Shown piece by piece: positions 15,178-22,618 of a stretch of 22,618 bases of DNA. The notes under the pieces are model-generated. The model made no database searches. It was given only the letters and a program-made list of their open reading frames with translations, and was not told the origin of the DNA. The translations under genes were made by a program, and so were the position numbers. Source of the stretch: DSBG01 sp049975365 (lineage in GTDB: Bacteria > Desulfobacterota > Desulfomonilia > UBA1062); contig JBNGDS010000052.1 in NCBI GenBank assembly GCA_049975365.1, positions 1-22,618 on the forward strand, in the 5' to 3' direction. Numbering within the stretch: position 1 is the stretch's first letter; every line of letters begins with the position of its first letter.

Positions 15178-17102
15178 TCATACAGAGCAATAAAGAAATT
15201 TTTGACGTTGATGTTCATGGGAGGTTAACGGGTGATCGTATGTTGCTAGAGAAACTGAATGACTATCTGGTCGATCAGACCTTGGAGCTTTCACCCGAGT
15301 TTATCAAAAGCAACGCATCTCTCATCCCGCTTCTTTTCCAAGTATCCCTTCTTTCGGATGTGGATGTCCGTGTCGAGAAGGTTTCAGATATTTTTCTCAA
15401 TTTCATTGAGCACATCACTCCATACGACGCTGCCCTGGTATACATCTGGGACCCGCAAGATGCATGGTTCTGCAGAGGACTACAGGGCGAGATTCCGAGA
15501 GACATCGACAAAGGTGACATCTTCACCTGTGCCATCAGAGATACCGCGCGACCTGTCCTAGTCCCCGATCTGGGGAAAACCGATCTTTCCCAGGAATATC
15601 TTCCCATCACCTTTTCTTCAATGATCGGTCTGCCGATCTACAAGGACACCAAGATTATCGGATGCCTTGAATTGTTCCGCAAGGAGCCCGAACCATTCAG
15701 TATCAATGATATCATCCTTATCAAGCATCTCCTGTTGAGCTCAGAAAACATACTCAAAGAAGTGCTCAACACGCAACCTGAGTGGGAATTCGATGGTGCA
15801 CTGGATATTCGCATCGACATCCCACAGCGGCACGTGCTCCTTGATGTGCTCCACCAGTACGAAGAATTATCCAAACGGCTTCTATTCCCCGTGAGTATCG
15901 CCATCATCGAGATTCAGGACCGGGAGAAGTTCGGCCTCTTTCACCAGATTCCAGAGAGAATCAGAGCGCTCAAATCCCTTCCTCGGAGAATACAGGAAGG
16001 GCTGAGGTGCTACGACAAGGTCGTACGGTATGATGAGCTGAGCTTCTTCGTTATCCTTCCGGGGTGTACCACCCAGGATGCATTCACGGCTGTTCACAAT
16101 GCCGTAGTGAAGCTGGGCCCCGACCTCGAAGAGAACGTGAAGATCGGTATTGCCACCCTTCCCGATGAGGCGCAGGATGCCAAGAGCCTCATCAATCTTG
16201 GGCACCAGGCCTTGTCGCACGCGAAGAAGAAGGGTCTCCACATTGCAAGCTTTTCACAGTCAGGGGCCATGAAATCCATGAACCTCTCTTTAGAGCTGAG
16301 GGTCCGAACCCTCCTCCAGTCATGTCCGTCCCTAAAGGCAATCAATGAGCTGCTGGATATGCTCAAAATGCAGTGCAATGCAGATGACGTGGCCATCAGG
16401 ACTGTACCTCCTGGAACCTCTGTCGGCTGGGAGGGATATGATCTCGGGTACATCATCCACGAAGGGCTTCCCGATGACATCTACGAGTGGATCGTTTCCT
16501 ATGTCGCGCCGGCATGGGCTGTGGCTACCGGGTTCGACACGGATATCCGGAACTGGTACACGAGCATTTTGACCACAGCATCAATCCTCAGCGATCTGCG
16601 TGCAGGATATCCCATGGGGTATTCCATGAAGGTTTCCGACCAGGTGTACACCTTGGCGAAAGAGATGGGGAAGAGCGACCTTCAGGCACAGCAGTGGGCA
16701 CATTCGTCGCTGAGTGCGAATATCGGGTATCTCGGGATTGCCACAAGCATATTCACCAAGGGGGAGATTACTCCCTTCGAAAAGAAAAAGCTCAACGGAC
16801 ATCCGATCATTACATCAAGGATTCTGAGAGATTTTACCGTCCTGGACATGGATGCGGATCTCCTCCTGTACCATCATGAAAACCTTGACGGAAGCGGCTA
16901 TCCAAGAGGATTGAAAGGAGAGGAAATACCTCAGTCCGCACGGGCCATGAGGGTGGTGGATACCTTCAATGCCATGACCTCTCCCAGGCTGTACAAATCA
17001 CAAATGAACCATGAAGACGCGCTGAGGGAGCTGTGCTCCATGTCGGGAAAGACCCTGGATCCCGATGTAGCTTCTCTCTACGTGGATATTATCGGTTTCT
17101 GA
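15174..17102 (+). CDS. GAF / degenerate GGDEF / degenerate HD-GYP signalling protein
   Basis: A 642-aa cytoplasmic protein without membrane segments. Residues about 60-195 form a GAF-like sensory domain (IGLPIYKDTKIIGCLELFRK). About 230-365 is a GGDEF-fold domain (RCYDKVVRY, then FFVILPG, then IGIATLPDEAQDAKSLINLGHQALSHAK), but the active-site loop reads DELSF (287-291) in place of GGDEF. About 470-640 is HD-GYP: HP, HHENLDGSGYPRG (567-579) and VVDTFNAMTSPRLY are intact, yet the paired HD is Ala515-Asn516 within SANIGYLGI. Both enzymatic activities are probably lost, so a ligand-binding or protein-interaction role is inferred. Start GTG 15174 overlaps the small ORF; transcription is from the sigma54 promoter. 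The 3' end overlaps the convergent regulator by 14 nt. Confidence 0.82.
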   Translation: MIIQSNKEIFDVDVHGRLTGDRMLLEKLNDYLVDQTLELSPEFIKSNASLIPLLFQVSLLSDVDVRVEKVSDIFLNFIEHITPYDAALVYIWDPQDAWFCRGLQGEIPRDIDKGDIFTCAIRDTARPVLVPDLGKTDLSQEYLPITFSSMIGLPIYKDTKIIGCLELFRKEPEPFSINDIILIKHLLLSSENILKEVLNTQPEWEFDGALDIRIDIPQRHVLLDVLHQYEELSKRLLFPVSIAIIEIQDREKFGLFHQIPERIRALKSLPRRIQEGLRCYDKVVRYDELSFFVILPGCTTQDAFTAVHNAVVKLGPDLEENVKIGIATLPDEAQDAKSLINLGHQALSHAKKKGLHIASFSQSGAMKSMNLSLELRVRTLLQSCPSLKAINELLDMLKMQCNADDVAIRTVPPGTSVGWEGYDLGYIIHEGLPDDIYEWIVSYVAPAWAVATGFDTDIRNWYTSILTTASILSDLRAGYPMGYSMKVSDQVYTLAKEMGKSDLQAQQWAHSSLSANIGYLGIATSIFTKGEITPFEKKKLNGHPIITSRILRDFTVLDMDADLLLYHHENLDGSGYPRGLKGEEIPQSARAMRVVDTFNAMTSPRLYKSQMNHEDALRELCSMSGKTLDPDVASLYVDIIGF

Positions 17103-18459
17103 TCCATCTCGGGTGGGTGATGCCGTATTTCCTGATCTTGTAGTGGATCACACGTTTGCTGATCCCCAGTGCAGTGGCGGCGTCCTTCTGGATCCAGTCG
17201 TTCTTCCGTAACGCCTCAAGAATGATGTCCCTTTCGGACAGAGCCAGAGATGACATGTTCCCTGATTCCTGTGTCTGAGGGGAAGGATTCTGTGCATGAA
17301 GGATCGAAACGTCTTGAGACTGGAGGATGGAGCCCTCTGAAAGCAGGACAGCCCTCTCGATACAGTTTCTGATTTCCCTGACGTTGCCCGGCCAGTCGTA
17401 TTCGAGCATGGCGGAAAGTGCAGATGGATCTATCTCCAACAATGGTTTGCTGAATTCCCAGCAGTATTTTCTGATGAAGTAGTTCACGAGGGGTTCGATA
17501 TCTTCTTTCCGCTGTCTGATAGGGGGGATATGAATGTTCACAACGTTAATCCTGTAATAGAGGTCCTCTCGGAATTTTCCCTGCTGGACGAGGCTGTAGA
17601 GATCCTGGTTGGTTGCAGCGATCACCCTGACATCCACCTTGATGGTTCGCTCGCCCCCCACTCTCTCAAACTCTCTGTCTTCGAGGACTCGCAGGATCTT
17701 GGACTGGAGCGAGAGATCCATGTCCCCAATCTCGTCCAGGAAGATAGTTCCCATGTTAGCTTGCTCAACCCTGCCGGTTCTCATTTTGATGGCACCGGTG
17801 AAGGCACCTTTCTCGTGGCCGAAAAGTTCGCTCTCTAGGATGTTCTGTGGAAGAGCAGCGCAGTTGACCTGCACGAAGTTGTTCACAGCTCGATGAGAGT
17901 TGTGGTGTATGGCGCCGGCGATTAGTCCTTTGCCAACCCCGGTCTCTCCGGTTATGAGGAGTGTGGAGTCTGCACCTGCAACTTTCTCCACCATTTTCAG
18001 GACCTTTTTCAGGGAAGAGCTTTCGCAGATGATGTCTGAAGTCCTGTAGATGATGTCCTCCCGTGTGTGTCTGAGGTAGTCGATCTCGTTCTTCATGCGT
18101 TTTATGGCCAGGGCGTCGTCGATCTTCTGAACTATTTCGTGCAGGCCGAACGGTTTTTGAATGAAGTCCTGCGCACCGTTTTTCATGGCCTCAACAGCAG
18201 TGTCGACAGATGCATATCCAGTCATAACGATCACGATGCTCGTCGGGTTCATGGCCTTTGCCTTCTTCAGGAGATCAATCCCGTCCATGCCTGGAAGCTT
18301 GAGGTCGGTGAGCATGAGGTCGTAGGCATACTTTTCCAGTTTCACAAAAGCTGACTCTGCATCTTCCACGAGTCCCACATCGTGGTTGTGCTTCTTCAAC
18401 TCCTGGAAGAGGATCTGTCCAAGATTGATGTCATCTTCGACAACGAGTATGTGTGCCAT
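17089..18459 (-). CDS. NtrC-family sigma54-dependent response regulator
   Basis: A 456-aa regulator in three domains. Receiver (1-120): acidic pocket Asp9/Asp10, phospho-acceptor Asp52 in LTDLKLPGMDG, and Lys102. AAA+ sigma54-activation domain (about 143-375): Walker A GETGVGKG (171-178), the sigma54-contacting GAFTGA (218-223), Walker B IFLDEIGD, and a WPGNVREIRN closing motif. C-terminal Fis-type HTH: KDAATALGISKRVIHYKIRK. It is therefore a phosphorylation-controlled activator of -24/-12 promoters. No histidine kinase lies nearby. It is convergent with, and overlaps by 14 nt, the gene driven by the sigma54 promoter at 15002, which makes that promoter a likely target. GAAGAG precedes ATG 18459. 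Confidence 0.92.
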   Translation of the reverse strand: MAHILVVEDDINLGQILFQELKKHNHDVGLVEDAESAFVKLEKYAYDLMLTDLKLPGMDGIDLLKKAKAMNPTSIVIVMTGYASVDTAVEAMKNGAQDFIQKPFGLHEIVQKIDDALAIKRMKNEIDYLRHTREDIIYRTSDIICESSSLKKVLKMVEKVAGADSTLLITGETGVGKGLIAGAIHHNSHRAVNNFVQVNCAALPQNILESELFGHEKGAFTGAIKMRTGRVEQANMGTIFLDEIGDMDLSLQSKILRVLEDREFERVGGERTIKVDVRVIAATNQDLYSLVQQGKFREDLYYRINVVNIHIPPIRQRKEDIEPLVNYFIRKYCWEFSKPLLEIDPSALSAMLEYDWPGNVREIRNCIERAVLLSEGSILQSQDVSILHAQNPSPQTQESGNMSSLALSERDIILEALRKNDWIQKDAATALGISKRVIHYKIRKYGITHPRWIRNR

Positions 18460-18511
18460 AGCTCTTCATGTAATCGGTCTTCTGCAGGCAAAACTTAACC
18501 TGGGCCTGGGT

Positions 18512-18530
18512 ATGCCTGCTATGCAGGCAT
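18512..18530. promoter_or_regulatory. Perfect inverted repeat between ald and the response-regulator gene
   Basis: ATGCCTGC (18512-18519) and GCAGGCAT (18523-18530) are perfect 8-nt inverted copies around TAT. A further half-site TGCAGGCA occurs at 18483-18490, close to the regulator start at 18459. It could be an operator for the regulator (possibly autoregulation) or, as RNA, a hairpin ending ald transcription; a U-tract does not follow directly, so the operator reading is slightly favoured. Confidence 0.4.
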
Positions 18531-18554
18531 CACATATGCGGGATCCTTGGAGCG

Positions 18555-19661
18555 CTATTCGACTTCGATTTGAGTGTATGGCAGCGAGAGGCTCGATGCC
18601 AAGGCAGGATGGGTTATGGAACCCTTGTATACATTGACGCCCTTTGCTATGGAGGCGTCTTTGAGCGCATCCTTGAGGGGAAGTGATGCGATTTTCAGGG
18701 CGTACGGGAGCGTGGCACCGGCAAGACCCAAGGTGGATGTAACGGGCACGATCCCGGGTATGTTAGCCACGCAGTAATGAATGATTCCATCGAGAAGAAA
18801 TACGGGATCATCATGGTAGGTGGGACGAGATGTTTCGAAGCACCCGCCCTGGTCCACGGCGACGTCCACGACAACAGAGGCAGGCTTCATGATGCCCAGG
18901 TCTTTTCTCTTGACGATTTTCGGGGCCGAAGCACCTGGTACGAGCACTGCCCCGATTACAAGGTCAGCGATTCTCAGGCACTTGAATACATTTTCCTGTG
19001 TGGAGAACAATGTATCCACGTTCGATCCGAAGAGAGAGTCGAGATATTGAAGTCTTGATTTGTCTATATCAAGTATGAAAACCCGGGCACCCATCCCACG
19101 GGCTATGAGCGCGGCATTTTTCCCGACGGTTCCCCCCCCGATGATTGTCACAGTGCCTCGTTCCACACCGGGAATCCCGCCAAGCAGGATTCCGCGCCCT
19201 CCGTGGATCTTTTCGAGGTACCTGGATCCTTCCTGTACGGAAAGTCTCCCCGCGATCTCACTCATGGGTTCGAGGAGAGGGAGGTGACCGTCCGCGCGCT
19301 GGATGGTCTCGAACGCAATGGCTGTGACACCTCTTTCCAGGAGGGCCGTGGTGAGGGATGTGTGGGCGGCCAGATGGAGGAAAGCGAACAGGATTTGATC
19401 TTTCTGCAGGAGGTCATACTCCTGCGCCAAGGGCTCTTTTACTTTGTAGATCATGTTCGAGACACTGTAGAGTTCCTCCGGTGTGTCGAGAATCGTTGCC
19501 CCGGCATTCAGGTAGTCTTCATCGGGGATCGAACACCCTGATCCAGCGTTGTGCTCCACGAAGACCCTGTGTCCAGAATCATGGAATGCCCTCACCCCAT
19601 CAGGGGTGAGGGAGACTCGATACTCCTGGTGAGTTATCTCACGAGGGATGCCTATATTCAC
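18555..19661 (-). CDS. ald: Alanine dehydrogenase
   Basis: A 368-aa NAD-dependent enzyme interconverting alanine with pyruvate and ammonia. The N-terminus NIGIPREITHQEYRVSLTPD matches the family start; VKEP with the substrate Lys, FLHLAAH with the catalytic His, and the dinucleotide-binding GGGTVGKNAA are all present. GTG 19661 is chosen over upstream ATGs (19700, 19682, 19673) because GGAGGT ends 4 nt before it and the length then equals the usual 370 or so. It stands alone on its strand, with its own promoter candidate at 19703-19730. In an anaerobe it may serve alanine fermentation or ammonia assimilation. Confidence 0.94.
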   Translation of the reverse strand: MNIGIPREITHQEYRVSLTPDGVRAFHDSGHRVFVEHNAGSGCSIPDEDYLNAGATILDTPEELYSVSNMIYKVKEPLAQEYDLLQKDQILFAFLHLAAHTSLTTALLERGVTAIAFETIQRADGHLPLLEPMSEIAGRLSVQEGSRYLEKIHGGRGILLGGIPGVERGTVTIIGGGTVGKNAALIARGMGARVFILDIDKSRLQYLDSLFGSNVDTLFSTQENVFKCLRIADLVIGAVLVPGASAPKIVKRKDLGIMKPASVVVDVAVDQGGCFETSRPTYHDDPVFLLDGIIHYCVANIPGIVPVTSTLGLAGATLPYALKIASLPLKDALKDASIAKGVNVYKGSITHPALASSLSLPYTQIEVE

Positions 19662-19702
19662 CTTTACCTCCATATCTGTCATTGTTATCAGGGTTATCAA
19701 GA

Positions 19703-19730
19703 ATTATAATAGCCACCTTCGGGTTTTCCA
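19703..19730 (-). promoter_or_regulatory. Candidate sigma70-type promoter of ald
   Basis: On the minus strand TATAAT (19703-19708) is a perfect -10, preceded by TGGAAA (19725-19730, 4 of 6 to TTGACA) at 16-nt spacing. Transcription would start near 19696, 35 nt before the GTG of ald. Confidence 0.5.
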
Positions 19731-19960
19731 TAGCTCTTCTGTGGACATATCCGTGGTAGCAGGGAATGTCTCCCTGACAGGTTCATACCGAACACTGACT
19801 CATCAGTTCGCTGGATAGGGAAATCAATACCGATACCCCTTTTCCCATGAGAGGTTATGCCAGTTGACCAAAGCCTATTGGTATACTATTGTGAGGGCAT
19901 GGAGATAGGTTGTGAAAAACCCGCATGTGTATTTTGTTCGAGATGCCATTGGGGGATTCG
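19709..19960. other. Divergent intergenic region between ald and the MBL-fold gene
   Basis: About 250 nt with no gene. Two inverted repeats are visible: CAGGGA/TCCCTG around five bases (19760-19776), and CGAAC/GTTCG at 19789-19810 enclosing a TGA/TCA inner pair. A weak rightward promoter, TTGACC (19864-19869) with TATTGT (19887-19892) at 17-nt spacing, could serve the downstream gene. Function of the repeats is unknown. Confidence 0.35.
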
Positions 19961-20584
19961 ATGCTGCTGAGCATGATTGTTGTCACTGAATTCATGACCA
20001 ACTGTTTCATCATGGCAGACAGGGAAACGAAGGAAGCTCTCGTCATCGACCCGGGAGGAGAAGGGGAGAGGATACTACAGGAAGTGGATAAAAACGGGTT
20101 CAACGTGATTGGCATTGTGAACACGCACGCCCATGTAGACCATATCGGAGCGATCAGGGTTGTCAAAGATGCCACCGATGCAGAGGTCATGATCCATTCT
20201 TCCGAGGTGTCGATACTTCAGAATGCTTCCCGGATGGGCAGGCTTTTCGGAATCAGCATCGACCAGCCGCCGGACCCGGATCGGTTTCTTTCCGAGGGCG
20301 ATACTATATCGTGTGGAAAGATATCTCTCTCTGTGATCGAAACGCCGGGTCACTCTCCGGGGGGAATATCGCTGGTCACTTCGGACAAGAAATACTGCTT
20401 TGTCGGCGATACTCTTTTCGCCGGTTCCATCGGAAGGACAGATCTTCCAGGGGGGGACTATCACACACTCATCAGTTCCATTAAGACAAAACTGATTCCC
20501 CTTGGAGATGATGTGAAGGTTCTGCCCGGCCACGGTCCAACGACGACAATCGGGTCAGAGCGCCGGTATAATCCATTCTTATAG
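19961..20584 (+). CDS. Metallo-beta-lactamase-fold hydrolase (glyoxalase II-like)
   Basis: A 207-aa MBL-fold protein. The metal site is complete: THAHVDH (55-61) for both metals, then ETPGHSPGG with the third His, FVGDTLF with the bridging Asp, and LPGHGP with the last His. The compact form without the C-terminal HAGH helical domain is like YcbL-type type I glyoxalase II proteins, so a small thioester hydrolase is the best guess; substrate is not determined. The frame is open from ATG 19925, but ATG 19961 with GGGGGA 4-5 nt upstream fits the family start better. The lipoprotein gene follows 12 nt later. Confidence 0.85.
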   Translation: MLLSMIVVTEFMTNCFIMADRETKEALVIDPGGEGERILQEVDKNGFNVIGIVNTHAHVDHIGAIRVVKDATDAEVMIHSSEVSILQNASRMGRLFGISIDQPPDPDRFLSEGDTISCGKISLSVIETPGHSPGGISLVTSDKKYCFVGDTLFAGSIGRTDLPGGDYHTLISSIKTKLIPLGDDVKVLPGHGPTTTIGSERRYNPFL

Positions 20585-20596
20585 GGGAGGTAGAAG

Positions 20597-21025
20597 ATGA
20601 AAAGGATGATTTTTTTCACTGTGGTAGGTGCCATGGTGGTATCCATGGTGCTGCCGGGCTGTGCACGGATCAAGGAGACGTTCTCGGGGACCTCCCCTGA
20701 AACGGATATCCAGCCTTCATCCCGGTACCTTGATTTCAATGACATTCTCATCCCCGGCGACCTTCTCCGTGTGCAGAAGGAATCCTACATCACCAATGGT
20801 CACGGAAGGCTGGTTCTGAGCGGACGGATAGAGAGTGAGTCTCTTGCTCAGTTCTTTGTCACCTCTCTGTACTCAGACGGGTGGACTTCGCTCAATCAGT
20901 ACAAATTCCAGGGCTCCATAAAGCTGTTCTTCAAAAAGCGCGAGAGGATCGCATCGATCCTGATATCAGAAAATCCTCTCGGGACACGGGTAGAGATATG
21001 GGTGGTACCTCAGGAGAAGATCTAG
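20597..21025 (+). CDS. Small lipoprotein of unknown function
   Basis: A 142-aa protein with a lipoprotein signal: MKRMIFFTVVGAMVVSMV, then lipobox LPGC with the acylated Cys22. The mature part has FNDILIPGDLL, a central GRLVLSGRIESESLAQFFV, and a C-terminal VEIWVVPQ, the alternating pattern of a small alpha/beta fold. I recall similar small lipoproteins in deltaproteobacteria but cannot name the family. GGGGAGG is a strong Shine-Dalgarno 8-9 nt before ATG 20597. The 3' end overlaps the start of coaBC by 28 nt, so it belongs to the same transcript. Confidence 0.75.
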   Translation: MKRMIFFTVVGAMVVSMVLPGCARIKETFSGTSPETDIQPSSRYLDFNDILIPGDLLRVQKESYITNGHGRLVLSGRIESESLAQFFVTSLYSDGWTSLNQYKFQGSIKLFFKKRERIASILISENPLGTRVEIWVVPQEKI

Positions 21026-22212
21026 AAGGCAAGACCGTTGTCTTCGGCATCACGGGGGGGATTGCAGCATACAAGGCCCCGCTGATCGTCAGGGAACTCA
21101 AGGCTATTGGCCTAGATGTTCAGGTCGTCATGACCGAGGCTTCCTTGCACTTTGTCACTGAAATGACCCTGCAGACTCTTTCGGGAAAACCGGTTTACTG
21201 GAAGATGTTCGGAAACCTCCCGGCACAGGACTATGAGATAGAACATATCGCGTTGGCAGACCAGGCCGACCTTTTTCTCATTGCACCTGCCACGGCGAAT
21301 TTCATTGCAAAGCTCGCGGGTGGTATCGCTGATGATCTACTTTCCTGTACATGCCTTGCGACCAGGGCCCCGATCCTCGTGTGCCCTTCCATGAATGTAA
21401 ACATGCTGTCGAACAGAGCAACTCAAGAAAACGTGGATTCGCTGAAAAGGCGAGGCATACAGGTTCTTGAGCCGGATTCCGGTGAGCTTGCCTGCGGCTG
21501 GGAAGGTGCGGGCAGACTGCCTGATCCCGAACGTATCGTTGCAGAGGTCAAGAAACTGATCACCAAGAATGATCTCACAGGGATCAATGTCCTGGTGACC
21601 TGTGGCCCTACCTGCGAAGATATCGATCCCGTACGCTACATCACCAACCGATCCACTGGTAAAATGGGCAAGGCTGTTGTTGAAGCCGCATGTCTGAGAG
21701 GGGCACGGGTGCGGGTTATAAGTGGACCAGTAGCACTTTCCTATGCACCATGGGCAGAGATCATACAGGTGAGGTCTGCATCTGAGATGCTCGAGGCCGT
21801 GCAGGATCATCTTCAGGGAACAGACGTACTCATCATGGCCGCGGCGGTGGCGGATTATGTGCCGAGGGTGTACAGCTCCACCAAGATCAAGAAGGGAAGC
21901 AAGAGTACAACCCTTGAGCTGTCATTCAGCCCTGATATCCTTGCCACTATTCTGCCCCAGAAGGAGTCGAAGGTCTTTGTCGGATTTGCCGCTGAGACAG
22001 AGAATATTCGAAACTATGCCCAGGAAAAGATGCGCAAAAAGGGACTTGATATGATCGTTGCCAACCGTGTCGGGGTGAGCGGCAGCGGATTCGGGTCCGA
22101 AACCAACAGCGGCGTGATTCTCTCTCCTGAGGGTGTTCTGTACGATTTTGAACACATGTCAAAGGACACCCTGGCGCATAAGTTGTTGGATTTTGTGAAA
22201 GAAAAGTTGTGA
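20998..22212 (+). CDS. coaBC: Bifunctional phosphopantothenoylcysteine decarboxylase / phosphopantothenate-cysteine ligase
   Basis: A 404-aa coenzyme A synthesis enzyme. The N-terminal CoaC flavoprotein domain (about 1-190) shows GITGGIAAYKA, IEHIALADQADLFLIAPATA with the active-site His, and the substrate-clamp PSMN. The C-terminal CoaB domain (about 195-404) shows VLVTCGPTCEDIDPVRYITN then STGKMG, AAAVADY, and the KIKK loop. CoaB joins CTP-activated phosphopantothenate with Cys; CoaC decarboxylates the product to phosphopantetheine. The frame is open upstream to 20881, but ATG 20998 gives the family length; it lies within the lipoprotein gene. Its stop overlaps the next gene's GTG by 4 nt. 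Confidence 0.95.
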   Translation: MGGTSGEDLEGKTVVFGITGGIAAYKAPLIVRELKAIGLDVQVVMTEASLHFVTEMTLQTLSGKPVYWKMFGNLPAQDYEIEHIALADQADLFLIAPATANFIAKLAGGIADDLLSCTCLATRAPILVCPSMNVNMLSNRATQENVDSLKRRGIQVLEPDSGELACGWEGAGRLPDPERIVAEVKKLITKNDLTGINVLVTCGPTCEDIDPVRYITNRSTGKMGKAVVEAACLRGARVRVISGPVALSYAPWAEIIQVRSASEMLEAVQDHLQGTDVLIMAAAVADYVPRVYSSTKIKKGSKSTTLELSFSPDILATILPQKESKVFVGFAAETENIRNYAQEKMRKKGLDMIVANRVGVSGSGFGSETNSGVILSPEGVLYDFEHMSKDTLAHKLLDFVKEKL

Positions 22213-22618
22213 AGGATCGAGTAATCCAGCTCTTGCGTGACGAGGTCCTCTGGGCCGGCCCCTTTCTGATACTGCCCGGTATATCGGAATCCGTGAATCC
22301 AGAGAAGGAACTCGAGCATCTGAATGACGTAGTACAACAATGTCGCCGATGCCCTCTCGGGAGTATACGGAAAAACGTGGTGTTCGGTGAAGGAGATTAC
22401 CGTGCCAGAATCATGTTTGTCGGGGAAGCTCCAGGGGCTGTTGAGGACGATACAGGTAAACCGTTCGTCGGCCCGGCCGGAAGACTCCTGACAGACATCA
22501 TAGAAAAAGGAATGGGTCTCAAACGCACAGACGTATACATCGCCAATATCCTAAAATGCAGGCCACCGCGGAACAGAGATCCCCTTCCTGACGAAGTGAA
22601 TCAGTGTATGGGTTATCT
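22209..22618 (+). CDS. Family-4 uracil-DNA glycosylase, N-terminal part (runs off right edge)
   Basis: 136 codons from GTG 22209 to the edge. Type 4 (Fe-S) uracil-DNA glycosylases remove uracil from DNA. Seen here are C45-x2-C48 (QQCRRCPLG), the catalytic-loop motif GEAPG (72-76), the KPFVGPAGRLL substrate loop, and LKC117RPPRNRDP followed by C133 sixteen residues later, so four cysteines for the [4Fe-4S] cluster are in place. The N-terminal 35 residues are longer than in minimal thermophile enzymes. The C-terminal HPA/HPS motif is beyond the window. Start overlaps the coaBC stop (GTGA). Confidence 0.9.
   Translation, partial: MKDRVIQLLRDEVLWAGPFLILPGISESVNPEKELEHLNDVVQQCRRCPLGSIRKNVVFGEGDYRARIMFVGEAPGAVEDDTGKPFVGPAGRLLTDIIEKGMGLKRTDVYIANILKCRPPRNRDPLPDEVNQCMGY

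Overview
The window reads as chromosomal DNA of an anaerobic, sulfate-reducer-like or syntrophic deltaproteobacterium (Desulfobacterota). This is inferred from three things: a siroheme-dependent alternative heme gene (AhbC-type radical SAM), a probable Sec-containing DUF1573 protein, and a sigma54 promoter paired with an NtrC-type regulator. No insertion sequence, tRNA, rRNA, CRISPR array or phage gene was seen. Genes are tightly packed and many start-stop pairs overlap.

Layout. 1-201 (-): start of a secreted protein cut by the edge. 205-588: leader region with a 25-nt imperfect palindrome. 589-4274 (+): class III aminotransferase, stand-alone SCP2-domain protein, APC amino-acid permease, then a TetR regulator; this looks like an amino-acid or amine uptake and transamination cassette. 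4375-12423 (-): an eight-gene tetrapyrrole operon. In transcription order it holds a TPR protein with a C-terminal HTH-like segment, an alpha/beta hydrolase, precorrin-2 dehydrogenase, a CcsA/HemX-like membrane protein, hemA, hemC, a cobA-hemD fusion and ahbC. It covers glutamyl-tRNA reduction, hydroxymethylbilane formation, uroporphyrinogen III formation, precorrin-2/sirohydrochlorin formation and one late step of the siroheme-to-heme route. HemL, HemB, AhbA/B and AhbD are not in the window.

12548-14831 (+), divergent from that operon: an exported two-domain DUF1573 protein whose reading frame is interrupted only by a UGA after a Cys codon, with a bacterial SECIS-like hairpin 13 nt downstream, followed by the lipid II flippase murJ. 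15002-17102 (+): a strong -24/-12 promoter, a 42-46 aa ORF, and, overlapping it by 4 nt, a GAF / degenerate GGDEF / degenerate HD-GYP protein. 17089-18459 (-): convergent with this, an NtrC-family sigma54 activator with no sensor kinase beside it. 18555-19661 (-): alanine dehydrogenase. 19961-22618 (+): glyoxalase II-like metallo-beta-lactamase fold protein, small lipoprotein, coaBC, and the start of a family-4 uracil-DNA glycosylase cut by the right edge.

The two most noteworthy items are the candidate exported selenoprotein with its SECIS hairpin (12548-13249) and the sigma54-controlled module (15002-18459), in which both c-di-GMP enzyme domains appear to have lost catalytic residues.
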